From G965197555 sp965197555 (GTDB lineage: Bacteria; Chloroflexota; Dehalococcoidia; Lucifugimonadales; UBA3495): a DNA stretch of 64,000 bases. The position numbers and the translations under genes were made by a program. Position 1 is the stretch's first letter, and every line of letters starts with the position of its first letter. The notes under the pieces were generated by a model. That model did no database searches. It saw nothing but the letters and a program-made list of their open reading frames with translations, and was not told where the DNA came from. This document shows, piece after piece, positions 7,210-15,274 of this stretch. The stretch spans positions 1,178,001 through 1,242,000 of the forward strand of contig OZ240213.1 of the NCBI GenBank assembly GCA_965197555.1, written 5' to 3'.

Positions 7210-8934
7210 ATGCCTAACGCCCTCTACTACGGCGACAACCTGCTGGTGCTGCGGGAGCATATTCCCACCAAGTCGGTGGACTTGGTGTACTTGGATCCGC
7301 CCTTCAATTCCAACGCCTCCTACAACGTGCTGTTCCGAGAGAAGACGGGAGAGGAGTCGCCGGCGCAGATCAAGGCGTTCACCGATACCTGGGAGTGGAC
7401 GCAGGAGACCGAATACACCTACGAGTTGGACATCATCCAGAACCCGGCCGTGCCGTCGGCGGTCAAGGAGATGATTTCGGCCTTCCGCCAGTTCATCGGT
7501 CAGAACGCCATGATGGCCTACCTGGTGATGATGGCGCCCCGCCTGGTGGAGTTGCACCGAGTCCTGAAGCCCACGGGCAGCCTGTACCTGCACTGCGACC
7601 CGACGGCCAGCCATTATCTCAAGCTGCTTCTCGATGGAGTATTCGGCTCAGATTGTTTCAGGAGTGAAATAGTTTGGCGCAGAACCAACGCGCATAACGA
7701 TGCCAAGCAGGGCCGCCGCCAGTACGGGAACGTGCACGATACGATCTTCTTTTACACCAAGGGCAATACGTGGAATTGGAATTGGCTGTACACAGAATAC
7801 GACAGCAAATATGTCGACTCCTTTTACAAGTTCACGGAACAGGATTCAGGGCGGCGATACCAGATGGGCGACTTAACTGCGGCGAAGCCTGGCGGGGATA
7901 CTAGCTATGAGTGGCGAATCAAGCGTCCCCGTGATGGGGCATGGGAAGGTGACGTAACAAACGAATACGCTCATCCAATCAATGGTTGGGAATACAAGGG
8001 TATACTGCCATATCAAGGAAGGTATTGGGCATATTCTAAGGACGGCATGGTTGCAATGGCCTCGGAAGGGCGCATCGCATTTACGGAAAACGGGACACCA
8101 AGGTACAAACGTTATCTGGACGAAATGCCCGGCGTTCCCCTACAGAATGATTGGAGCGATATACGCCCTGCGTCTCGGTCGGAATCTCTTGGCTACCCCA
8201 CGCAGAAACCGGAGGCCCTGCTGGAGCGCATCATCCGCGCCTCCTCCAACGAGGGCGATGTGGTGCTGGACCCCTTCTGCGGCTGTGGGACGGCGGTGGC
8301 CGCGGCGCAGAAGCTGGACCGCCACTGGATTGGCGTGGATATCACCCACTTGGCGGTGGCCCTGATGAAGAACCGGCTCAAGACCGCCTTTAACCTGGAG
8401 CCGGGCCTGGACTATGAAGTGGTGGGCGAGCCCCAGGATGTCGGCGGCGCCCGCGCCCTCTGGGAGCAGGACCCCTACCAGTTCCAGTTCTGGGCCGTGT
8501 CATTGCTGGAGGCCCAGCCCCAGCAGGAGCAGAAGCGCGGCGCCGACCGGGGCATCGACGGCCTGGTCTACTTCATCGACGGGCCCAAGCGGACGCCGCA
8601 GAAAATCGTTATCCAGGTCAAGGGCGGCCACGTCTCCGCCCCGCAGGTCCGCGACCTGAAGGGGGTGGTGGAGCGGGAAAAGGCAGCGCTGGGGCTGTTC
8701 ATTTCCCTGGAGCAGCCGACGGCGGCCATGCGGTCCGAAGCGGCGGGCAGCGGGCTGTTTCACTCGGACCTGTGGGACCGGGACTACCCTAGGATACAGC
8801 TTCGCACCATCGGCGATATGCTATCGGGCCAGGGGTTCGAGCTGCCGCCCCGGCCAGCGGCCTACCAGCCAGCCCAGCGGGTCCGCCGCGCCCAAGGACA
8901 GCAAGCGCCGCTGGAAGGGATGGAGACAAGATAG
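7210..8934 (+). CDS. Beta-class DNA methyltransferase fused to an Mrr-like restriction endonuclease domain
   Basis: A 574-residue protein. D29PPF (catalytic motif IV) precedes the AdoMet motif D354PFCGCGT, the beta-class order of N4/N6 amino-methyltransferases. After the methylase part, residues about 440-545 resemble an Mrr_cat/PD-(D/E)xK nuclease: GADRGIDG with D450, then IVIQVKGG with Q469-V-K471. The enzyme may therefore modify and cut DNA in one chain. Residues about 145-325, the target-recognition part, are encoded by visibly more AT-rich DNA (about 7650-8190) than the two flanks, suggesting domain exchange. ATG 7210 is taken over TTG 7207; the RBS is weak. No separate restriction or specificity gene is adjacent. 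Confidence 0.8.
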   Translation: MPNALYYGDNLLVLREHIPTKSVDLVYLDPPFNSNASYNVLFREKTGEESPAQIKAFTDTWEWTQETEYTYELDIIQNPAVPSAVKEMISAFRQFIGQNAMMAYLVMMAPRLVELHRVLKPTGSLYLHCDPTASHYLKLLLDGVFGSDCFRSEIVWRRTNAHNDAKQGRRQYGNVHDTIFFYTKGNTWNWNWLYTEYDSKYVDSFYKFTEQDSGRRYQMGDLTAAKPGGDTSYEWRIKRPRDGAWEGDVTNEYAHPINGWEYKGILPYQGRYWAYSKDGMVAMASEGRIAFTENGTPRYKRYLDEMPGVPLQNDWSDIRPASRSESLGYPTQKPEALLERIIRASSNEGDVVLDPFCGCGTAVAAAQKLDRHWIGVDITHLAVALMKNRLKTAFNLEPGLDYEVVGEPQDVGGARALWEQDPYQFQFWAVSLLEAQPQQEQKRGADRGIDGLVYFIDGPKRTPQKIVIQVKGGHVSAPQVRDLKGVVEREKAALGLFISLEQPTAAMRSEAAGSGLFHSDLWDRDYPRIQLRTIGDMLSGQGFELPPRPAAYQPAQRVRRAQGQQAPLEGMETR

Positions 8935-9042
8935 AGGCTGATCATACCCTGAGGGCCTGTGCCCTGCCCCGTGAGATAGAACCAGCGCATACGCCATTCC
9001 AGTTTTTCCTCATGGATAATTAGCCTAATCCGGCAAAACTTG

Positions 9043-9843
9043 CTATTGTTTCATCGCGTGGATCACTTCGGCCAATCGCTTGACCCGCTCCGGGTCTACG
9101 GGGTTGCTGACCAAACCCCCCACCTTCAAGCTGGTGCCCACAATGGCGCCGTCAGCCTCTACCAGCAACCGGGGCGCGTTGGCCTCGTCCACTCCGCTGC
9201 CCACCAGGATGAAGGCGTCGGGGACCGCACGCCGTGTCTCAGCTACGTCGGCGGGGGACGCCGCGCGGCCGGTCACCGGCCCGGTCACGATTAGTCCATC
9301 GGCCAAGCCTCGGTAAGCGGTCTCTCGGGCCATCAGTCCCATATCAACTTGGCCCAAGGGCACGGCGTGCTTCACCAATACGTCCGCCAGGATTTTTACA
9401 TCAACGTTTAGGGCCTTCCGCCGACGCAAAGTCTCGTGGGCCTCGCCCGTGACCAGGCCCTCGTCGGCAACCATCACCCCGTAGTGGACGTTGACTCGGA
9501 TGAAATCAATGCTGGTAACTGCGGCCACCGCCAGCGCCGAGCGGGCGTCGTTGCGCAGCATATTGACGCCCACCTTTAGGCTGGTCGCTCCTTTGACCTG
9601 GCTCACCGCCAGCGTCATAGCGGACACGGTCTCGGGCTCTACCCTGCCGATGCGGAAGGGCGCATCGCCGAAATTTTCGACAATAATGCCATCGGCCCCG
9701 CCCTCCTCCAGGGCCCGAGCTTCTTTAGTGGCCCCCTCCAACACCTTCTCCAGATCACCACCCCAACGCGGCGACCCGGGCAAGGGATTTAGATGTACCA
9801 CGCCAATGAACGTTTTGGGAGATTTAAACAGTTTTTGTGCCAC
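9043..9843 (-). CDS. BtpA/SgcQ-family TIM-barrel protein
   Basis: A 266-residue protein with FIGVVHLNPLPGSP at the N-terminus, EEGGADGIIVENFGDAPF, and a C-terminal GSGVDEANAP...ADGAIVGTSLK phosphate-binding-like end, all typical of the BtpA family. Members include cyanobacterial BtpA, needed for photosystem I stability, and SgcQ of a sugar operon; the biochemical role in this lineage is unknown. I use GTG at 9843 because GAGGAG is 4 nt upstream of it; an ORF extending to 9915 adds 24 low-quality residues. It is divergent from uvrA, with about 250 bp between them. Confidence 0.8.
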   Translation of the reverse strand: MAQKLFKSPKTFIGVVHLNPLPGSPRWGGDLEKVLEGATKEARALEEGGADGIIVENFGDAPFRIGRVEPETVSAMTLAVSQVKGATSLKVGVNMLRNDARSALAVAAVTSIDFIRVNVHYGVMVADEGLVTGEAHETLRRRKALNVDVKILADVLVKHAVPLGQVDMGLMARETAYRGLADGLIVTGPVTGRAASPADVAETRRAVPDAFILVGSGVDEANAPRLLVEADGAIVGTSLKVGGLVSNPVDPERVKRLAEVIHAMKQ

Positions 9844-10094
9844 TGGACTCCTCGGTATCTTCCTGCAACAGGGAGAGGCCGGACCTGCCAGCTCCGGCCC
9901 CATCTTCCGACGCAACTGTTAGCCGGGGCTGGCCAGATTGACGCGGGCCAAGGAAGATGTGCCCCACTCTGCAGTTATGTACAATATATCAAACAGGCGG
10001 TTGGTCAAGGGACAAATCGATAGGCGGCTCGACCCTATTCGGTGCCAGGCAGTGCTAAAATGAGGGCTAACTAAGGAGGGAAGGTACACAGTCA

Positions 10095-13004
10095 ATGCCT
10101 CAGGAGTTCATTCACGTCAAAGGCGCCAGGGAGCACAACCTCAAGAACGTCGATGTGACCATCCCCCGCGATAAGCTGGTGGTCATTACCGGTGTCTCGG
10201 GCTCGGGAAAGAGCTCACTGGCCTTTGACACCATCTACGCCGAGGGCCAACGCCGTTACGTCGAGTCCTTGTCCGCCTATGCCCGGCAATTTCTGGGACG
10301 GATGGACAAGCCGGACGTGGACTACATCGAAGGGCTCTCGCCTGCTATTTCCATAGACCAGAAAGGCGTCTCTCACAACCCTCGTTCCACCGTAGGGACA
10401 GTCACCGAGGTATATGACTACCTCCGGTTGCTCTACGCCCGGGTTGGAAAACCCCACTGCCCCAAGTGTGGGCGCCCTGTGGCGAAACAGACCGTGCAGC
10501 AGATTGTCGATGCGATCATGGCGTTGCCCGAGGGCAGCCGGGTGATGCTGTTGGCCCCCAAAGTCCGCCGTAAAAAAGGCGAGCACAAGGATGTCTTCGA
10601 GGCTGCCAGGAGGGCTGGCTTCGTCAGGATTAGGGTCAATGGCGACGTCCGTATGCTGGATGAGCTAGGCGACCTGAACCTGAACAAGCAGAAATGGCAC
10701 TACATCGAGATCGTCGTCGACCGCCTTGTTATTCGGCCCGACATGGAAATCAACCGGGTGTCAGAATCGGTGGAAGCGGCTTTAAAAGAGGGCGAGGGTG
10801 TAGTCCTGGTTGACCGGGGAGAAGAGAAAGAGCTGGTCTTCTCAGAGCAGTTTGCTTGCGTTGGTTGTGGCACCAGCTTACCGGAGATCGAGCCGAGGAC
10901 CTTCAGCTTCAATAGCCCCCATGGAGCCTGCACCGAGTGCACCGGCCTTGGTTACAAATTGGAGGTTGACCCGGACCTGGTGATATCCAACAAAAACCTA
11001 TCTCTGTCTGAGGGCGCGGTATCCCCTTGGACACGGTCCGGGGCGTCGAGCTCATGGTATCTGAGCCTCATGGAGTCGGTGGCAACGGCCCACGGGTTCT
11101 CTGCCAAGTCCCCTGTGAAGGACCTCACCGAAGAGCAGCTTGGCCTAGTGCTCTATGGTAACAAGTCCAAGACCATCACCATGCGGCACAAGACCCATCA
11201 GGGCCGTACTTATAGCTGGGATACCACCTTTGAGGGGGTAATCCCTAACCTACAGCGGCGGTACCGCGAGACCGACTCAGACCACACTCGTCAGGAAATC
11301 GAACGCTACATGGCGGCGCGGACCTGCAAGACCTGTGACGGTAAGCGCCTGCGGCCTGAGGCCTTGGCGGTGACAGTCTGCGACCTGGGGATCATGGATG
11401 TCTGCTCCAAGAATATCGGTCAGGCCGCCGAGTGGGTCCGGCAGATTGATCCGGATGCCCCTGGAGAACATCCAGGGGAGACCTTGTCTCGACGCGACAA
11501 AACAATCGGCAGCCAGATTCTCAAGGAGATAGAGGGCCGGCTCCGATTTTTGGCTGACATTGGCCTGGACTACGTTACCATGGGCCGCACCGCCCGTACC
11601 TTGTCCGGCGGCGAGGCCCAGCGCGTAAGGTTGGCGACGCAAATCGGCTCGGGCCTGACGGGCGTTCTGTATGTTTGTGACGAGCCAACAGTGGGCCTTC
11701 ATCCCCACGACGATCATCGCCTCATCGAGACCTTGGAGCGATTGCGGGACATGGGGAACACCGTGGTTGTGGTAGAGCACGACGAAGCGATGATGCGAGC
11801 CGCCGACTATATCGCAGATCTGGGACCCGGTGCGGGAGAGCACGGGGGCCAGGTGGTTGTAACAGGAACTCTAGACGAGATAATGGACGCCCCCCAGTCT
11901 CTAACCGGCCAATACCTCAGCGGACGAAAGAAAGTGCCGGTCCCTAAGGAGAGGCGGCCTGGCAACGGCAAGTTTCTAAAGGTCCTGGGGGCTCGCGAGA
12001 ACAACCTGCAAAACCTTGACATTGAGATACCCTTGGGCTTATTGGCCTGCATCACCGGGGTATCCGGTTCGGGTAAGAGCACCCTGGCCTACGAGGTCCT
12101 GTACAAGAAACTGGCCCAGATTCTGTATAAAGCCCGAGACTTGCCCGGCGACCACGACGACGTCCTGGGGGTCGAGAATATCGATAAAGTCGTCAATATC
12201 GATCAATCTCCCATTGGCCGGACACCTCGCAGCAATCCTGCCACCTACACCGGGGCCTTCACTCCCATCCGTGAGCTTTTTGCCAGCTTGCCGGAAGCCC
12301 GGGTACGCGGCTACGCTCCTGGGCGCTTCTCCTTCAACGTAAAGGGTGGCCGGTGTGAGGCCTGCCAGGGAGAAGGTTACATACAGATTGAGATGCAGTT
12401 CTTGCCCGACGTGACTGTTCCTTGCGAAGTGTGCAAAGGACGCCGGTACAATCGCGAAGCCCTTGAGGTTACGTTGCGGGACAAGAGCATTGCCGACGTA
12501 CTGGCAATGACCGTGGCCCAGGCACTGGAATTCTTCAACAACTTTCCCCGGATCCGGCCGAAGCTCGAGACCCTCAGAGACGTGGGCTTGGGTTACATTC
12601 GGTTGGGCCAACCAGCAACCACGCTGTCTGGCGGTGAGGCCCAGAGGGTAAAGCTGTCCACTGAGCTTTCCAAGCGGGCCACCGGTAAAACCCTGTACCT
12701 GCTTGATGAGCCGACTACTGGCCTGTCCTTCGACGATTGCGCCGCGCTGCTCCGGGTATTACACCGGTTGGTGGACAGCGGCAACACAGTGTTGTTGATT
12801 GAGCACAACCTGGACATTATCAAGAACGCCGATTGGGTCATTGACCTCGGGCCGGGAGCAGGAGACAAGGGGGGCCGGCTCATTGCCGCCGACACTCCCG
12901 AACGGCTGGCCCGCATGCATGATTCTCATACCGGTCGTTATATACAAAGGGTGTTGGAGAATGCGCCGGACACGGCCGCTGAGCCGGCAGTGGTCGGGAA
13001 TTAG
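10095..13004 (+). CDS. uvrA: UvrA, excinuclease ABC subunit A
   Basis: A 969-residue protein with two ABC ATPase modules. Walker A motifs GVSGSGKSS (near 34-42) and GVSGSGKST (near 654), signature motifs LSGGEAQRVRLAT (near 502) and LSGGEAQRVKLST, and zinc-binding Cys pairs CVGCG...CTECTGLG and CEACQGEG...CEVCKGRR are all visible. It recognises bulky DNA lesions and loads UvrB in nucleotide excision repair. TAAGGAGGG (10072-10080) plus GGAAGG precede the ATG at a slightly long distance. Length and motif order are normal; no uvrB or uvrC is in the window. Confidence 0.98.
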   Translation: MPQEFIHVKGAREHNLKNVDVTIPRDKLVVITGVSGSGKSSLAFDTIYAEGQRRYVESLSAYARQFLGRMDKPDVDYIEGLSPAISIDQKGVSHNPRSTVGTVTEVYDYLRLLYARVGKPHCPKCGRPVAKQTVQQIVDAIMALPEGSRVMLLAPKVRRKKGEHKDVFEAARRAGFVRIRVNGDVRMLDELGDLNLNKQKWHYIEIVVDRLVIRPDMEINRVSESVEAALKEGEGVVLVDRGEEKELVFSEQFACVGCGTSLPEIEPRTFSFNSPHGACTECTGLGYKLEVDPDLVISNKNLSLSEGAVSPWTRSGASSSWYLSLMESVATAHGFSAKSPVKDLTEEQLGLVLYGNKSKTITMRHKTHQGRTYSWDTTFEGVIPNLQRRYRETDSDHTRQEIERYMAARTCKTCDGKRLRPEALAVTVCDLGIMDVCSKNIGQAAEWVRQIDPDAPGEHPGETLSRRDKTIGSQILKEIEGRLRFLADIGLDYVTMGRTARTLSGGEAQRVRLATQIGSGLTGVLYVCDEPTVGLHPHDDHRLIETLERLRDMGNTVVVVEHDEAMMRAADYIADLGPGAGEHGGQVVVTGTLDEIMDAPQSLTGQYLSGRKKVPVPKERRPGNGKFLKVLGARENNLQNLDIEIPLGLLACITGVSGSGKSTLAYEVLYKKLAQILYKARDLPGDHDDVLGVENIDKVVNIDQSPIGRTPRSNPATYTGAFTPIRELFASLPEARVRGYAPGRFSFNVKGGRCEACQGEGYIQIEMQFLPDVTVPCEVCKGRRYNREALEVTLRDKSIADVLAMTVAQALEFFNNFPRIRPKLETLRDVGLGYIRLGQPATTLSGGEAQRVKLSTELSKRATGKTLYLLDEPTTGLSFDDCAALLRVLHRLVDSGNTVLLIEHNLDIIKNADWVIDLGPGAGDKGGRLIAADTPERLARMHDSHTGRYIQRVLENAPDTAAEPAVVGN

Positions 13005-13081
13005 AAAATATCCAGTTTCCGCTTTGCACAGCACCATGTGAACCCGGTGGTAAAATTCAGAGCTATTGGGGGAGGACACTT

Positions 13082-13720
13082 ATGCCGCTGCACTACGACG
13101 GTGAGATCCGAATTACCAAGATCAACATGGGGCCCTTTGACAACAACGGCTACATAGTGGTTTGTCCGGAGACCAACGAAGGGGTCATTATCGATACGCC
13201 CGCCGAGCCGGAAAAGCTGCTGGCCGAGATCGGTGATGTTAACGTCACTAACATCCTGATCACCCACCGGCATCAGGACCATTTGTTGGGCTTCGACGAG
13301 ATCACTCAGAATGTGAGAGCCGACGTAGCCATCGGCGTTGAGGACGCGGAGGTTTTGCCCAGGCCGCCCGAGGTTCCTCTGAAGGACGGCGACCTGATCA
13401 AGTTCGGACGGCAAGAGATGCAGGTGTTGGCCACCCCTGGCCATACTGTAGGCGGTAGGTGCTTCCTGCTGGGCAAGCACCTTTTCTCTGGCGACACGCT
13501 CTTTCCGGGCGGCCCCGGCAGGACCGCCAGTCCGGAAGCGTTCCAGCAAGTGGTGGATAGCATAACCAGGAAACTTCTGGTCTTGCCCGACGATATCGCT
13601 GTCTACCCCGGTCACGGCCTCGACACGACCATCGGGACGGCCCGCCAGGAGTATCAAAACTTCGCTTCCCGGCCCCATCCAGCCGACTTGCATGGTGAGA
13701 TCACCTGGCTGGGAAGCTAG
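13082..13720 (+). CDS. MBL-fold metallo-hydrolase (glyoxalase II-like)
   Basis: A 212-residue metallo-beta-lactamase-fold enzyme with the dinuclear metal motif H62-R-H64-Q-D66-H67, TPGHTVGG, LFSGDTLFPGGPGR and a final VYPGHG. This is the glyoxalase II/hydroxyacylglutathione hydrolase-like branch; the substrate is unknown and a thioester is only a guess. GGGGGAGG lies about 8 nt before ATG 13082. It follows uvrA by 77 bp and may be read from its own promoter. Confidence 0.88.
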   Translation: MPLHYDGEIRITKINMGPFDNNGYIVVCPETNEGVIIDTPAEPEKLLAEIGDVNVTNILITHRHQDHLLGFDEITQNVRADVAIGVEDAEVLPRPPEVPLKDGDLIKFGRQEMQVLATPGHTVGGRCFLLGKHLFSGDTLFPGGPGRTASPEAFQQVVDSITRKLLVLPDDIAVYPGHGLDTTIGTARQEYQNFASRPHPADLHGEITWLGS

Positions 13721-13768
13721 CCCGTACACCTATCCTCCGGTCAGTTGCCCGGGACCAACATTGGGTAT

Positions 13769-13791
13769 CAGGGAGCGGATCACGCTCCCTG
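13769..13791 (+). terminator. Hairpin between MBL hydrolase and M16 peptidase genes
   Basis: CAGGGAGCG (13769-13777), loop GATCA, CGCTCCCTG (13783-13791): a perfect 9-bp stem 48 bp after the hydrolase stop. There is no strong U-run downstream, so terminator function is likely but not certain. Confidence 0.5.
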
Positions 13792-13827
13792 GTCTATTGC
13801 ACGGCACCGTTAATTGATGAGGTGGAC

Positions 13828-15090
13828 ATGTACCAACGGTCTATATTGGACAATCAGCTTAGAGTGCTGACTTCAACAATGCCCCATACCAGGTCGGTGT
13901 CGGTGGTGATATGTGTTGGTGCAGGTTCCCGGTATGAGTCTGAGGAGTTGGCGGGCATTTCCCACTTCCTGGAGCACCTTCCTTTCAAGGGCACGGCTAA
14001 GTGGCCCACCGCGCGGGATGTCAGTGAGGCTGTGGAGGGCTTGGGCGGCGTGATGAACGCCAGCACCGACCGCGAGATGACTGCCTTCTGGTGCAAAGTG
14101 GCCCAACCCCATTTTGATGCTGCCATGTCCGTTCTTATGGATATGATGATTCGCCCCCTGTTAGATCCGGAGGAGGTGGAGAAGGAAAGAGAGGTCATCC
14201 AAGAAGAGCTACGGATGACCAGCGACCACCCGACATATCGGGTAGACTTGCTCATCGACGAGGCGCTGTGGCCGGATCAGGCCATGGGAAGAGATGTGGG
14301 GGGCACCCCGGACTCGGTCAGCAACCTCTCCCGGGACAGCATCTACGAATACATGTCCGCTCAATACAATCCAGCCAACACTGTAGTAGCCGTGGCGGGC
14401 AACGTTTCCCATCAGGAGGTAGTAGACCTGATAGGGGAAGTCACCAGGGATTGGCAGCCAAAGCAACCACTGGAATGGCAGCCAGTCTCCAATGGCACTC
14501 AGGGACCGGTCGTGAGACTGGAGCAACGTCGAACGGATCAGTCCCATCTCTGCCTGGCCTTGCCCGGACTGGCGTTGGAAGACCCTGACCGGTACGCTCT
14601 GGCCATCCTCAACGTCATGCTGGGCGACGGCATGAGCAGTCGGCTATTTCTCAACCTTCGGGAGCGCCAGAGCCTGGCTTACGATGTGAACAGCTCCCTC
14701 AATCACTTCCGGGACTGCGGGTCCATCGTGGTCTATTGCGGCGTCGAGCCACGGAAGAGCCGGGACGCCGTGCGAGCAGTGGTCAGCGAAATTCGAAGCA
14801 TGCGGGAGGAAGCCCCGGACCAGGAGCTTACCAAAGCAAAAGAATACACTAAAGGCCGTCTCATGCTGCGGATGGAGGACACCCGGGCGGTGGCTTCTTG
14901 GCTGGGTTCTCAGGAGCTATTGCAAGGAAATGTTGTAACCCCCGACGAGGTCATCGCCAGCATTGATGGTGTTACCGCTGCTGACGTATCCGAAGTAGGC
15001 CAAAGGCTGTTCAGTGGAGACAACCTGCGGTTGGCGGTGGTGGGCCCCCATCGTAGCGACAAACAATTCCTGAAGCTGCTTACCTTGTAG
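13828..15090 (+). CDS. M16-family (pitrilysin/MPP-like) zinc metallopeptidase
   Basis: A 420-residue insulinase-family protein. The inverted zinc motif H46-F-L-E49-H50 is present, with the downstream acidic region EKEREVIQEEL supplying the third ligand. The C-terminal half carries GDGMSSRLFLNLRERQSLAYDV, the typical M16_C signature. These act as peptidases, often on small peptides or presequence-like substrates. GAGG at 13819-13822 is 5 nt from ATG 13828, which I prefer to the GTG at 13822 that overlaps the RBS. The stop codon TAG (15088-15090) lies inside the first unit of a 16-bp tandem repeat. Confidence 0.93.
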   Translation: MYQRSILDNQLRVLTSTMPHTRSVSVVICVGAGSRYESEELAGISHFLEHLPFKGTAKWPTARDVSEAVEGLGGVMNASTDREMTAFWCKVAQPHFDAAMSVLMDMMIRPLLDPEEVEKEREVIQEELRMTSDHPTYRVDLLIDEALWPDQAMGRDVGGTPDSVSNLSRDSIYEYMSAQYNPANTVVAVAGNVSHQEVVDLIGEVTRDWQPKQPLEWQPVSNGTQGPVVRLEQRRTDQSHLCLALPGLALEDPDRYALAILNVMLGDGMSSRLFLNLRERQSLAYDVNSSLNHFRDCGSIVVYCGVEPRKSRDAVRAVVSEIRSMREEAPDQELTKAKEYTKGRLMLRMEDTRAVASWLGSQELLQGNVVTPDEVIASIDGVTAADVSEVGQRLFSGDNLRLAVVGPHRSDKQFLKLLTL

Positions 15091-15148
15091 CCCATTAACC
15101 TTGTAGCCCATTAACCAGGTAGCCCATTAACAAGTGGCCCATGAACTG
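15085..15148. repeat. 16-bp tandem repeat, four units, starting inside the M16 gene stop region
   Basis: Units TTGTAGCCCATTAACC (15085-15100 and 15101-15116, identical), AGGTAGCCCATTAACA (15117-15132) and AGTGGCCCATGAACTG (15133-15148). The first unit contains the last codon and stop of the peptidase gene, so the array looks like slippage expansion of the gene's 3' end. The following 126 bp to 15274 show nothing else recognisable. Confidence 0.85.
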
Positions 15149-15274
15149 CCTACCGGGCTAAGTCGGCGTGCACCTTACGTGGCTGAGCGTATGACCCAGC
15201 GCTCGTGAGCAAGGCCATTCGACTCAACATGGGGATAAAGGGTAATGTGAACGACTGAACGGCCAGGAGTTGGG

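Noticed and set aside
11277..12611. Long minus-strand ORFs inside uvrA
   Set aside because: Antisense shadows; the uvrA frame is complete with all motifs.
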